A stretch of 18,337 nt of DNA from Parachlorella kessleri (GCA_001598975.1 BBXU01001352.1:1-18337); one strand, 5' to 3'; positions 1 to 10,546 are shown, counted from the stretch's first letter. Notes: generated from the letters alone by a model not told the origin. A program made the numbers and translations.

Positions 1-222
1 AGCGTGGCAGCCAGTGTGCAGGAAGCAGGGGTCCTGCAGCAAAGGCTTGCATGCCCTGTAGCGGCCAGGGTCGAACACCCCTCTGAACAGCTCGAAATTG
101 GGTCCCCTGTCGTGCAGGCGGAAATGAAGCGACGGCGGCTGGAGCAGCGCGGGGTGGGCGGGGCAGCGGCAAACAAGAAGGTTACCCGCATGCCTGGCAA
201 GAACACTTCGTCATTCGAGTGA
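1..222 (+). CDS. Possible C-terminal exon of an upstream gene (partial)
   Basis: The frame is open from the left edge to a TGA at 220-222. A good acceptor (CGTGCAG, AG at 116-117) suggests the real terminal exon starts at 118. It would encode about 34 residues, basic and polar, beginning AEMKRRRLEQRG and ending MPGKNTSSFE. The KRRR cluster could be a nuclear-localisation or nucleic-acid-binding patch, but that is only inference. I do not recognise the family. No TGTAA occurs in the 1 kb that follows, so the transcript end is not supported by a canonical signal. It could also be a chance open frame. Confidence 0.35.
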   Translation, partial: SVAASVQEAGVLQQRLACPVAARVEHPSEQLEIGSPVVQAEMKRRRLEQRGVGGAAANKKVTRMPGKNTSSFE

Positions 223-1227
223 GGGCTGGGCTACGCACTTGGATAGGCCCAACCTTGAGGCCTGAGGGGGGCAGCATGGTCATCACTAGGCCTGCATGGG
301 GCGGGCCTGATTAGCGCCCTGACAGCGGCTAGCAGGACTGGAAGAGAGACCAAAAGTGTGGTGCTGGGCCTGTCCCGGGCCTGTGGGATCAGGTTGCAAT
401 GAATGCAGCAAGCAATGAATGGGGAGTAGGGCTTTGGGTGTGTAGCATGAATGCATAGCTGAGTTACGAAGCTGAGTTATGATCCAATGACTGAACTGGT
501 GTCCCACTGTGGGTATGGAAGGCGGAGGTCTACTGAACTGACAGGTTTGCGGCTGACTCCTTAGCTCATCTCGAGGCATGGCGTGGTTCCTTTTTTGCGC
601 GTCGTTGTGGGCTTGTAGACCAACCCTTGTTGCTAGCAAGGGGGAGTCCTGTGTTTTACCACTCGTCAAGCAGTCTGCTGGCCCACACACCATGTTGGAT
701 GCTTCTTCTTTCCCCTAGCTAGCCCGTTGTCGTTCCAACTTCCTGGTTTTGTACAAGCTTTACTAGAAACCTGAAATGTCAGTATTAAAGGCAAGGGATG
801 GCACTTTCAGCCTTCACAGGGGAATCAGCAGAGCTGAAACCCTGGCGCCACGAGCAGCAACTCCCCTTCAAGTTTCCGTCTGAACTGGCAAATACACACA
901 GGCTCACGGGCCACCATGCCTACATAGAGACACTCTACTCGGGTTTAGTGATCCATCCGGTGCAAGTTGGGGCTTGGGAATTAAACTACTGGAGAGCGTG
1001 TATTTGATTCTTCGGCGCTGGATTGCTCTGAGATTGGCGGCCCATCGTTATTGCTGAGGTCAGCAGCCTTCTGTCAGCGCCTAGGTCATGCTGAGCTGGC
1101 ATTTACGCAGATTCTAAAAGATTACGGCTAGCCCAGGCCTAAGCAGCTTGTAGCGAGCTTGTTAGCATTGCAAAAAGCCATCTTGTTGCTGCTGCCAACC
1201 TGTCTCGCTGACCTCCAGCTAGCTGCC
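223..1227. other. Intergenic region upstream of the CBS-domain gene
   Basis: About 1 kb without a convincing gene. It should hold the 3' UTR of any upstream gene and the promoter and 5' UTR of the CBS-domain gene. A 135-codon minus-strand open frame at 286-693 has no recognisable domain and no plausible splice context, so I treat it as chance. I see no clear TATA box, tRNA, repeat or TGTAA signal. Confidence 0.5.
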
Positions 1228-3744
1228 ATGGCATCCTCGGTTCTCTCTCCTGCCTGCGCCACTGTGGGGCTAAGGAGGGCAGGCGCCTTGCGTCCCAGCA
1301 GGACAATCAGGTAAGGGTCTCATGTCGGGAGCTTGGGATGGGCGCTGCTGGGGAGCTAGGCACGTCGAGAGCCTGGAGGCCTGGATCAGGCTGCAGGCTC
1401 GGAGTTATCAGCGCAATCGGTACACATGCTGGTGTCTCAGACCGTTGTTGTCCTCGCAGGGCACGTGTGCAGCCAGTGGTCACGTCTGCTGCCTCTTCGG
1501 TGCCCACCACATGGTAAGTGCATGCTGGCCGTGAAGCTCGGCATTGCACTATTCCCTCTTTGTTGCCTTCATCAGCTGCAAACAACAACTGGCCCTTAGG
1601 AGGAATTTCACCTTGTCCTGTTCTTGCATGCTTCCCCAAGGAGCGTGAGTATCCCGTGCAAGCCAGCCAGCGCTTGCGCAAGGGATGTGGTCTTGTGTAT
1701 TTTCAGGTCGCTGAGCAGCTACGATGAGGTTGTTGAGGAGAAGTACAAGTGCGAGATCCTGGGGCAGTGCAACATTGGAATGGGGAGCAGCACCCCTGTG
1801 GAGCAGATCATGTCGGTGAGTGTGAGGAAGCATTTTGGAATATAGCTGGCCAATTGTTTGGTCGGGGCTGCGTGCCGCTCTTGCCAAGGTTTGAAGTTGT
1901 GGTCTTTCCATAATGGCAACCGTTTATGGGTGTTTCTCTTGTCCACATACTTTTGCGTCAGTAGCGGTAGGTAAGCAAAGCTCCAGGCCTACAGTTGAGA
2001 CTTGTTTGCGAGCCTGAGGCTAGCAGGTGTGAGTAAGAGTGATGATGCTCCCAGCCTTCGCTATCTTACCCTGAGGTGTGTTTGGAGCAGCTTTGATCAG
2101 GCAATGAAGGTGACGAAGGTTGCAGGCGGCTGGTGACACTCTGTAAGGGATTGCAGCTACCAGCTTTCACAGGGCATAGCACGCAGGGTGTTTTCCCCTG
2201 AGCCGTCCGAATGCTTGGACGCGAGAGACGGCTGACCGCCCCCACCTGCAAGGCCCTACTGGGTACCATGGGACAATGAGCTGGTTGCCACCCTCGCTGT
2301 CTCTGCTTAGTTGTTCTCCTCTATGCCCAGCACTGGTCTCTGCCCTGCCTTGCTCCCTGCCTGCCGCAGACGGAGCTGACCACCACCACCTGCAAGGCGA
2401 CGCTGGCGGAGGTGGAGGAGCTGTTTGCCCAGCGGCCCATCTCGGGCATGCCGGTGCTCAAGGACGGCGTGCTGGTGGGCGTCATCTCGCGCAAGGACCT
2501 GCGGGGCACGTACGACCAGGGCAACCTCGTGCAGGCAAGCCCTGGCACTTGCACCCGCCGCAGCCTGCCTGCTGGTGCTGCTGCTGTCGCGACCATGCTC
2601 TGGATTGTTGGCTGTGAGTGCACGTGCCTGAGTCGGGGCTCTGGCGGCTTGGGTACAGGTGTACTTTTCCTCATGCTGCCAGCTTGTGCCGGGAGACAGA
2701 GGGGTTTGGGTGAGGTGCAGCCCTGGTTGACAGGGCGAGATATATGACTGTGCCATGCTTTGCTTTATCACACGATGAAACAAAAATGTAGCGGGGTTAA
2801 GTGCGAAAGCTGGCCGGCTGCCAGTGGGACTGATGCAGGCAATACCTGCTCCCCTATTGCTGCTGCAGGATGTGATGTCTGAGCCTGCCATCTACATTCA
2901 GCCCACCAACACCATCATGGAGGCAGCCATGCTCATGCTCATGGTGAGGCAGAGGCTAAATATACTTGGCGTGCCCTTCAGCGTGGCGCACACCCGTAAG
3001 CTTGCGAAGTGTCTTGGGTTGCTGTGGTATTCAATTCCAAGCAAATAGAGAGCAGAAAAAGATGTTGCAGTGCCTCAAAGCAGGGGGCACTGTGATCCAC
3101 GTGTGTTAGCGGGAAAGGCATCGTCCTGCTGGGCCGGTCCCTTGCTGGCATGCCGTGCTGAGGAATGGTATCTTCTGCTGCAGTACAAGATCCACCGGGT
3201 GCCCGTCGTGGACAGTGAGAAGCATGTCATTGGCATGGTGAGTCCCTTGTGTGTGCACGGCATCTGTCATGAAAACCCTCTATGTGCAACGTTTTTAGAA
3301 GCTGCCCTAGCCCTACCCTGCCGTGTCCCTGCCCAGCTTGGCGGAAGGGTGTTTGAGCGGAAGTGAACAGCTTTCGGGCTTTTCGGAGTGTTCTCAGAGC
3401 ACCAGCTGCTGTGCTAACAGCAGCATGGCTCAAGACCTTTTTTTTCCATAAATAAAGGCGGCCTTTGTAAAAAAAAGAAGACTAGACATGATTTTAAATG
3501 TTAATCGAGGAAGATGCATGGCTGACAAGGCGGTGGAAGACTACGGCAGGTTGGACCTAGGAGCAGCTCGTTACTTTCTTGATGTGTGCGTTGCTCCCTG
3601 GCCAGTTTGCGAGAGGGGCAGGGAGTCACGGAGATTTGGCTGCAGTGATAGACAGGTGTTGATGGCAGCATGTGGCTCGCTGCTGTGCAGGTCACCCGCA
3701 CAGACATCTTCAACTCGCTGGGCATCTTCGGGCCCGCGCCCTGA
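1228..3744 (+). CDS. CBS-domain-pair protein, predicted organelle-targeted (8 exons)
   Basis: Exons: 1228-1310, 1460-1513, 1576-1644, 1707-1815, 2370-2534, 2869-2943, 3184-3237, 3691-3744; phases close to give 220 residues. Residues 1 to about 69 begin MASSVLSPACATVGLRRAGA, rich in Ala, Ser, Arg and Cys and nearly free of acidic residues, which looks like a plastid or mitochondrial transit peptide. Two CBS motifs follow. The first (about 97-155) holds STPVEQIMS, RPISGMPVLKDG and LVGVISRKDLRG. The second (about 159-214) holds VQDVMSEPAIYIQP, YKIHRVPVVDSE and VIGMVTRTDIFNSLG. CBS pairs (Bateman modules) bind adenine nucleotides and often sense energy state; plant CBSX1/2 regulate thioredoxins, but equivalence here is inference. 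No enzymatic domain is attached. Exon 5 seems to end at a GC donor (CAG|GCAAGC), and exon 3 has an alternative in-frame acceptor with exon start 1600. Family assignment is firm; the first three exons are less certain. Confidence 0.85.
2232..2254 (+). repeat. Near-copy of the start of CBS-gene exon 5, inside intron 4
   Basis: These 23 nt in intron 4 match 2376-2398, close to the start of exon 5, at 21 of 23 positions, 144 nt apart. The shared core is CCACCTGCAAGGC, and both copies are preceded by CTGACC. Read in the exon frame the intronic copy gives LTAPTCKA against LTTTTCKA in the exon. The similarity fades beyond about 40 nt. It may be a remnant of a local exon duplication or a chance match in Pro/Thr-codon-like sequence. 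Confidence 0.5.
3437..3477 (+). repeat. AT-rich hairpin with polyadenylation-like motifs in CBS-gene intron 7
   Basis: C followed by eight T (3437-3445) can pair with eight A followed by G (3469-3477). Inside lies a second inverted repeat, AAAGG at 3454-3458 with CCTTT at 3462-3466 and a 3-nt loop. The unpaired part contains ATAAATAAA, and TGTAA lies at 3466-3470 directly before the A run. It could be an intronic polyadenylation site, a tiny inverted-repeat insertion, or simple AT-rich sequence. Confidence 0.5.
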
Positions 3745-4942
3745 GTGGACACCCCTTTGGTCCCAGCGTGGCGGGGTGGTTGGCTACAGGCGTCCCTCTG
3801 GCAGCTTCTCCGACAAGCTGAGGTGTGCGGGGTGGGATGGTCCTAAAACTTGAGAGAATGAGAGAACGAGCCTGATGCCCGGATGAGAAGAGCGATGGAT
3901 GCCGACTCCCCTTGCCTCCTGGCCGTGTGTACAAGGCCTCAGTAGGGCGGCCACGTTGCGATTGTGCAGTTTGCAGTTTTCCCCGTCCGGCTGCATGCGG
4001 TGTACATTACGAGGTGGCCAGGAGGCGGTTTTCCCACACTGGGCACTTGTTTCTTACCACTGATTGATCGCTGAGCGGCCGTTCTGTGGGCTGGTTGGGT
4101 CGCCCTGTGACGTTGCCTGTGATATTCAGCGTCCCGATCGCCTTGGACTAGCCTGTTGATATTTCATGGTGGGCAGAGAGTGTCTAGTAGACGATAGTTG
4201 CGGCACCGTTCTATTTTCGTTCTCCTAGATGTTACACGTCGGAGTGTACGGGCAAGGATTTTCTTTTGGACGAAGACTTGATCTTGCATTTGTTGAGATT
4301 CCTGCTCACTTTGGCCAGCGCTGAGAGACCGACTTCCTTGGTGCCCTGTGCTGTGCATTCCCAGCGAACTTGTGGTACTGCTTCCTAGTGGTAGTGTGCA
4401 ACGTAAGAGGCCGTCTCAACTGCGTCTTACTGCTTGTAATTTGAGAGTTTCACATCTAACTTGGAGAGTTGGCCCCCCTACCACCCGACGGTTCAGTTGA
4501 TGGACAAAGCACAACTGCCTTGTCTATACAGTTCACTCCTACCTCGTCTGTTTGCGTTGCAACGGCAATGCCTGCCACCATCACTGAACATCTCCAGAGA
4601 GCATTTTGCTGACACTGTCTGCTGGCAGACAGAACTTGGGCCGGCTGGGAGACAGCCTCACTGAGTGACAGGGCAGTAAGGGATGACGCACTGAATAGTT
4701 TTGCAGAGGCGTGGACAGACCCTGACTGCCATGGGATAGGAGGAGGGTGAGGGTCCCTAAGCCGCAACAGGTCTTGGAAGCACCCTTTCTGTAGCTGTAG
4801 CTACCTGTAGCTGCTCAAACCCCAGGTGATTAATCGGTCCTTCTCATGCATGGCTGAGGTAATCCAAGGATTCGCCGACCTATATTTCTCCGAGGGCCTG
4901 TGCCTTGCTGTGCGTTAAGTCCCAGGAGGCCTACTCTTCAGC
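3745..4942. other. CBS gene 3' UTR, then cupredoxin promoter and 5' UTR
   Basis: The left part, to about 4455, is best read as the long 3' UTR of the CBS gene. The remaining 490 bp are the likely promoter and leader of the cupredoxin gene. At 4789-4813 the motif TGTAGC occurs three times around the palindrome GTAGCTAC (4797-4804). No GTAC core, the copper-response element known from Chlamydomonas, occurs between 4455 and 4942. No coding potential was recognised. Confidence 0.5.
4435..4439 (+). terminator. TGTAA polyadenylation signal, CBS-domain gene
   Basis: This is the first TGTAA after the stop codon at 3742-3744, giving a 3' UTR of about 700 nt, which is ordinary for volvocine-type algae. 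Cleavage would be expected roughly 10-20 nt downstream. Confidence 0.55.
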
Positions 4943-6129
4943 ATGGCAGTCTTGCAGCGCCTCCTAAGCTGCGCTTGCTTGGCGTTACTGCTGTCCAAGG
5001 TCACTGGTAAGCACTGCCTGCATGGAGAGTCACTGGTGGCTGCATAGGAAGGCCATGATGCTGGACGCATCAGTCCACAGGCTAATATGTCATGATTTGG
5101 GCTCTCATATCCCCTTCTTGCAGCTGTTGATGTCGTCTGGACGGTAAGGTATTTGAACCTTGCTTAAGGCCTGCTTGACTTGGGACACTGCAGCAGTTCA
5201 TGTGCATGACTCAGGCCTGTGGTAGGAGGCGAATGAACAGTGGTCACAGTGGAATATGTTCAGCCTCCGCTGCTTGGTGGAGAGCACTGTGTAACCTTAC
5301 CTGCCCGGATACTGAGCGGCACAATGAGACGCGACCAAGTGTATGCTTTGTTTCTACCGAAGGACACTGGGATGAACACTGGTGTGGCTGTTCTCACCAT
5401 GCAGGTCCCGCTGCCGGTGGCGCAAGTCTCTGTCCCTGCCAGCGGCAGCGCTATGCTGATGTGGGAAGGTAAGGAACCGCAGTCACACTTTAGTCATCGC
5501 ACCTGCAAGCCCAGGCGGCTCTCCAAAGCCCCGTCGCCTTGCAGACGCAGTCATAGGCATGTACGAGGTACCCAGGCGTGTGAGCAGCAGCATTCTTTAC
5601 AGTCACTGATCAGTGCATGTACCCCGGAAGGAAGGCTGCCAATGATATGCATTCTGTTGCTGCAGGCCTGCATGGCGTTTGGCAGCTGCCAAGCGATGTC
5701 TGCTTCACCACGGGCAGCGAGCCCAACATACTCAAGTTGGTGATGCCCAAGGACGGGGGCCAGTTCGAGTGGAAGCCCCCGGCTGGTGCCAAGGCGGGAG
5801 ACAAGGTAAGGGTGTCCTCGCGAGAGAGCTCCCGAGGAGTTGCCATGGTGCCAAGCTCGTGTTGTGAGCATGCGCCGAGCCTATGATGCCAGGCACCACC
5901 AGCCATGCTTTCATGGGCTCATGGCGGCACTTGCCTGTGAAAAGTGTCACAACGAGGATGGTCGGCAGCGATTAAATGATACTGTCAGAGGTCCAGCAGT
6001 GCACCCAGACTTCCTTGAGGCTGCTGCTGAGAAGGTTCGAACTGTGCCCTGTGGGTGCAGTTCTTCCTGGCGTGCCCTGTGGACGGGCACTGCAGGGCCG
6101 GCATGCTGCTTACCATCACCATCACCTGA
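4943..6129 (+). CDS. Secreted phytocyanin-type blue copper protein (5 exons)
   Basis: Exons: 4943-5006, 5124-5143, 5405-5468, 5666-5805, 6061-6129; phases close to give 118 residues. Residues 1-22 (MAVLQRLLSCACLALLLSKV...) form a signal peptide with likely cleavage after VTA; the mature chain starts VDVVWTVPLPV and is about 96 residues. It reads as one cupredoxin domain. Type 1 copper ligands are His52 (LHGVW), Cys101 (LACPVDGHC), His106 and Met111 (CRAGM). Cys62 (SDVCF) and Cys107 sit where phytocyanins have their disulfide. C-x4-H-x4-M spacing is that of phytocyanins, not plastocyanin (C-x2-H-x4-M). There is no hydroxyproline-rich tail or GPI signal, since the protein ends LLTITIT. By family it should carry single electrons or hold copper outside the plasma membrane or in the secretory pathway; its partner is unknown. 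The 20-nt exon 2 is tiny but supported by phase and by the continuous strand it creates. Confidence 0.85.
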
Positions 6130-6186
6130 GGCAGCCTCGAGGCAGTGGTAATAGTGGCAGGAAGGTCGACTTGTCGGCATTAGCGC

Positions 6187-6191
6187 TGTAA
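6187..6191 (+). terminator. TGTAA polyadenylation signal, cupredoxin gene
   Basis: TGTAA lies 58 nt after the stop codon at 6127-6129, implying a short 3' UTR. Another TGTAA at about 6514 could be an alternative. Confidence 0.55.
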
Positions 6192-6974
6192 CGTCGGAAT
6201 GAGGAGCTGCCTGACACTACTTGATGTCATGCATGGCTGCCACTGCATGGAGCAAAGCACTGGGCTGGATTCTTAACCCGGGCGACTCGTGCTCATGGTC
6301 AGTCACTTACCCCTGCACCCGGTTGCTTGCTGAGAGTATGCGACCCTTTGGGAGGGGCGTGTCACTTGGTGTACAGATGCTGTTTGGGAGTTGATTATTT
6401 ATTGCACTGCCATCACTTCAAGTTCGCCATAGCACATAAAGAATGTACAGGCCAAGTTTTGGCTGGTGATTCGTCTCAAGTCTCTGTTAGGCCGGGTGAG
6501 GGATGGTAATTCGATGTAAGCCATGGTTGACAACACCAGGAGCCTACAAAGGAAAGAGCTCCCTGTGCGGCAGGCAATGCCGCCTGCTTACCAGGAAGGC
6601 AGGGAACACCATTTCACTGTAGACACAAGATGCCTCCGGCCCAACGCTACACACAGGTACCAGCACACACAATAAACTAGTCCTGTGAGACAGGGCCCCC
6701 AAGATGCTACAACAACAACTGGAATCTAGCACAAGTAGGAGTGATCACCCAGAATGACCAGTATGACACCAACAGACAGGGCAGTCACAGCTTGGAGCCA
6801 CAGAAGACAAATCAGGCTGCACAGCATGCACCCTTGCTGCACACAGGCTGGGAACATGCTCATTAAAATGAAACAGCAGTTCTATTTCGCAGGGCAATAG
6901 AGTCTCTTCTCTTCATGGATGCTGAACCCCAACCTTCTTGGAGGTTCAATGGCCAATTACCGTAAGGCCCGCAC
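6192..6974. other. Convergent intergenic region, cupredoxin and PGP 3' ends
   Basis: About 780 bp between two converging genes. The right-hand part should be the 3' UTR of the minus-strand phosphoglycolate phosphatase gene. No TTACA (minus-strand TGTAA) is visible, so its polyadenylation site is not located. Only short unconvincing open frames are present. Confidence 0.45.
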
Positions 6975-9900
6975 TCAGGCGGCCGCTGTTTGCAGCTGCT
7001 TCACCTCGAGCAGTGCTGCCAGGCTGTCAGCGTAGTAGTCAGGGTGTATGGAATTGTCAGGGCTGAGCAGCTGCTCCTCTGTTGTCACGCCTGCAGTTGC
7101 CATCAGTCGCAAGTGGGAACCATCATACACCAAATTTTCTGCTTGACCTCCTCCTCAGGCAACACGCAGGTCACCTTAAGAGTGGTGGCAACACTGGTAA
7201 CAGATATTCCCTCGCCCAAACTGCCTTTTCCCCCCTCCACACCAACCACCAGCCAAAAGCGCCCCCAGCCAAACCGCACCAAAACGACTCCTACTGTCCC
7301 TAGCATGCAACACTCACAGGGACGCGCTCTATCGAAATGCGATCCACCTCTTCTATCCACGCACCAGCAAGTGCACAGCCAAGCTCCACTCCAGCACCCG
7401 CTTACCCAACAGCACAGCATGGCTGCCAGCTCTCTGTCCTTCCCACGAGACAGGTTTTGGTGCCACCCAAGTCCCCGCCCTCATGGTCCCACACAGTGGC
7501 ACTGACTGACCTGACAGCACCAGCATGGTCGCGAGCCCTCCATTCTTGCCGAACATGACATCCGTGTCCAGCCGGTCCCCCACCATGCACATCTGGTCAC
7601 GGCGCAGCCCAAACTTGTCGGCAATGTTGGCCAGCATGAACTCCGAGGGCTTGCCCATTACGGTGGGCTCACGCTTGGTGGACCCTGCAGGATGCAAGCG
7701 ACACCATGAGATAAGCATTGACGGGCGTGCAGGTTGCTATTTCATTGTCGTGGCAGCGAGATCTGCGAGGGCTTACTACTGACTAAGGGACCGCGAGTGG
7801 TGGACCCTGCAGCAGTGGCATATCCACATGGGCAGTGACCTTGCCGCGGCATCCCACAGGTGACAGACAAGCACTTTGGAGCGTGGCCCTCCAGCCTTGT
7901 GGCTGCCACGCCTTGCATGCAGTGTGGCCACACAAGCAGACCCTCCGTCCGCTGGCCGCACCCCCACGGGGGGCTGCCAACCCCAGGGCCGCGCCTACCT
8001 CGGATAGCGCCAACCATGGAGCCATTCCCCGCCCACTCCTGTGCGTCTGTCAAGTGGGTCACCGCGTCCAGGTTGGTAGCCAGGAAGTGGCAGCCGGGGT
8101 TCTCCCGGATGCACAGCGTGGCATACTGGATCTTATAGTAGTTGATGTTCCGGTCAAAGCCCACCACCACGGCGCCCACCTGCAAGGGGTCCCAGCAGGC
8201 TAGCCATGGCAGGCAAGGGGCCGAGAAGCACACTGATGTGTGCTGTGCCGCACAAAGCATAGGGCAGGCCCGTTCTGCCGGCAATGCTTCCTCCCAATGA
8301 CCACTTCTGCCAATGTGCACCGTGGTGAGAAACCGTGCTGCAAAGCGCAGCCCAATAGGTGCCAGCATCCGCAAGTTACGGGACCACCAGAGCATGGCCT
8401 ATGCTTTGATGACCAGGCATGACTCACATCGTGGTCATGCTCCAAGTACACCCCTGGACTGAGGTCCACCACTTTGCCGGCATCAGCTGGGCCCCCTATG
8501 TGGGAGATACCCTTCAAATCCAGCTCCTCCTGGATGCCCACCTGCACAGGACTGGACCTCCATTGTGTGCAAACTGTGAGCGTGCAGGTAAATCTGGCTT
8601 GCTGGCACAGTTCAACAGCTGACGAGGCAGTGTACCTAACACAAACATCCATTCAAGGGCACCCACCGCATTCCTTGAAGCACGCATCTCTCCAGGAAGC
8701 CTTCGGCAGCAGGCATATGTGAAGCATAGGCTCAACCATGCACAGATTGGTGTAATAAGCCAGCGAGGGCCCAGAGGAATAAACACCACTGGGATGGCAC
8801 ACACCTCTCCCACGACATAGACCTTCTTGTCAGCGGGGAACTTGATGTGTTCCAGGTAGGCGGCAGCAGCGTATGATGAGGAGTAGATCTCCTCCTGCAG
8901 CCACGCGGTTGAGACCGCCCATGCAAACACAGTAGATTGTTGGGAGCCAAGCCCGAAGCAAGTAGCTAGTCTCACAATGCTGCGCTTCCCCTGCTGGCAC
9001 TGCATGCAGTCGGATATGGCAGGTGTGGCACAGGCTCAGCCAGGAAGGTGTGGTGGGCAGCCAACCTAAGGGCAGCACAAACCTCAGTATACAGGATACT
9101 CACCGCTTTCACGTCCAGGCCCAGGCTGGTGAACTTGTTGAGGTAGCCGGCCCGCGATTTGGTGGAGTTGTTGGTCACAAACACCAGCTGCTTGCCCTGC
9201 AGGATCCCGCCCCAGCCACAGGCAACAGACCGAGCATCAGCACCCCAATCTCCGTCTGGAAGGGAGTGCAGCTCTGCCCCTGACCGCAATGATACAGGCC
9301 CCGAAAGCAGATTCTGGCGTGTGTCCCCTCTACCTTCCCGTCACCCCTGCTGCTTCCACTCTCCACCTGTCCACCACCGCTGGCCGGGCCCATTGCTGGC
9401 TATGGACAACAAGAAGTGCTGACCAGGACCACAGCATGGCAGTGAGCTGGATAGGGTGCATAGTGGCCGGCCACAACAGCTATGACAAGCTCACCATGCT
9501 GCGCAGCATGTCCAGCACCTCTGGCACTCCCTCAATGACGGAGTCACCCCTCCAGATCACGCCTGCACCCAAGGAAGAGCCCCGTATATGCTCTGCCAAG
9601 CCCCAGTCCAGCTCCTTCACTGAGGGGCATCCCATTTCAAGGAAACAAAGGCTCTGAAGCTCAGGCAACCGACAGAGCACTCTGCGTCCGGCTCTGCCCA
9701 TACAGCTCACCCCTACCTTCCTCCTCAGCAATACATGCCGTCGCTTGACAATAACAAAGGTTGATAACCACAGTCTACAGTCAAAGCCTTTACTCACCAT
9801 CGCAGTCGAAGATAAAGCAGTCCACTTTGTCAATAAAAGCTTTTCGCTCCTCGACGGAAGCCCGCTTTGCTGCAATTTGTGCAAATGACCACTTTCTAAG

Positions 9901-10546
9901 GGTACACGGTTGTTCACCACTGCCTCTGTGGTTGTTTACTGTCTCTCTGCTTGCAGCTTGTTCCCCTTTCTATTGCCTGCTAATTATCGCCGCTGGCACC
10001 CGCCACACTGCTGTCTGGACCCCCCCCCCCCCCCCCTGTCACTTGCATTTCCACCTTCGATGACCGCTTTCTCCCTACGGTGGATATAGCCACACGTGGT
10101 GCTGACTGTGATACAGAATTCTTTCGGTAGTAACCCTATAACAGCCCTCAGTGAAGTAGGCTAACGAACCATGCACCGCAAAAGGATGCCCTTTGCCCCC
10201 TTGCACCAGCTCCCCTTGCTAAGCCCAAGTTGCATTACTACTATTTCTCCTGGACGCTGGCTGGCACTACTTAATACCACCTGCTTGTAATGGCTCATGG
10301 TGACCATGGATACAAGCCCTAAATATACCTAGGCCACTCACGCTGGCTCTTGCCGTTTGCAGCACCCTGCGCCTGCGCCATGACCAGGCACCTCTTCCAG
10401 CCTTTGTCGGAGCTTGGCTGTGGCACTGATCGTGAGCTTCGTAGCCGCAGATTTCTAGTACACAAGCCCAGGGAGCCTCGTGATAAGGGAGCACACAAAA
10501 GATGCCTGCTGCGAGCAGTGGAATTAAAAGTGAAGATCTGCATCAT
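6975..10546 (-). CDS. PGP1: Phosphoglycolate phosphatase, chloroplast precursor (9 exons)
   Basis: Exons in transcript order: 10546-10342, 9869-9798, 9562-9495, 9196-9104, 8894-8805, 8541-8428, 8179-7999, 7684-7511, 7090-6975; phases close to give 370 residues. Residues 1 to about 60 (MMQIFTFNSTARSRHLL...) are rich in Ser, Arg and Leu with almost no acidic residues, a likely chloroplast transit peptide. The rest is a HAD-superfamily phosphatase of the PGP/4-nitrophenylphosphatase family with a C2-type cap: motif I FDCDGVIWRG (nucleophile Asp90, Asp92), motif II VFVTNNSTKSR (Thr123), the cap, motif III Lys286 (MGKP), motif IV VGDRLDTD (Asp311). It hydrolyses 2-phosphoglycolate, the product of Rubisco oxygenation, to glycolate in the stroma, the first step of photorespiration. 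All catalytic residues are present. The start is ambiguous: two consecutive ATGs lie at 10541-10546, and the frame is open further upstream. The frame joining exons 1 and 2 is consistent, but exon 1 rests on composition alone. Confidence 0.93.
10020..10037 (+). repeat. C18 homopolymer in PGP intron 1
   Basis: An uninterrupted run of 18 C on the plus strand (G on the transcribed strand's RNA) lies inside intron 1 of the phosphoglycolate phosphatase gene. The true length may differ from the assembled one because such runs are error-prone. Confidence 0.9.

Noticed and set aside
286..693. 135-codon open frame on the minus strand
   Set aside because: No recognisable domain, mixed low-complexity composition and no supporting splice or polyadenylation signals.
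5240..5743. 167-codon plus-strand frame running through cupredoxin exon 3
   Set aside because: Only 5405-5468 fits the cupredoxin fold. Upstream of 5405 the frame does not resemble the family, no acceptor gives the right phase near 5240, and a strong acceptor (CATGCAG) sits at 5404. Downstream it reads through the intron 3 donor.
6192..6974. Search for a mobile element or RNA gene between the converging genes
   Set aside because: No terminal repeats, transposase motif or foldable RNA gene could be identified by eye; most is probably 3' UTR.
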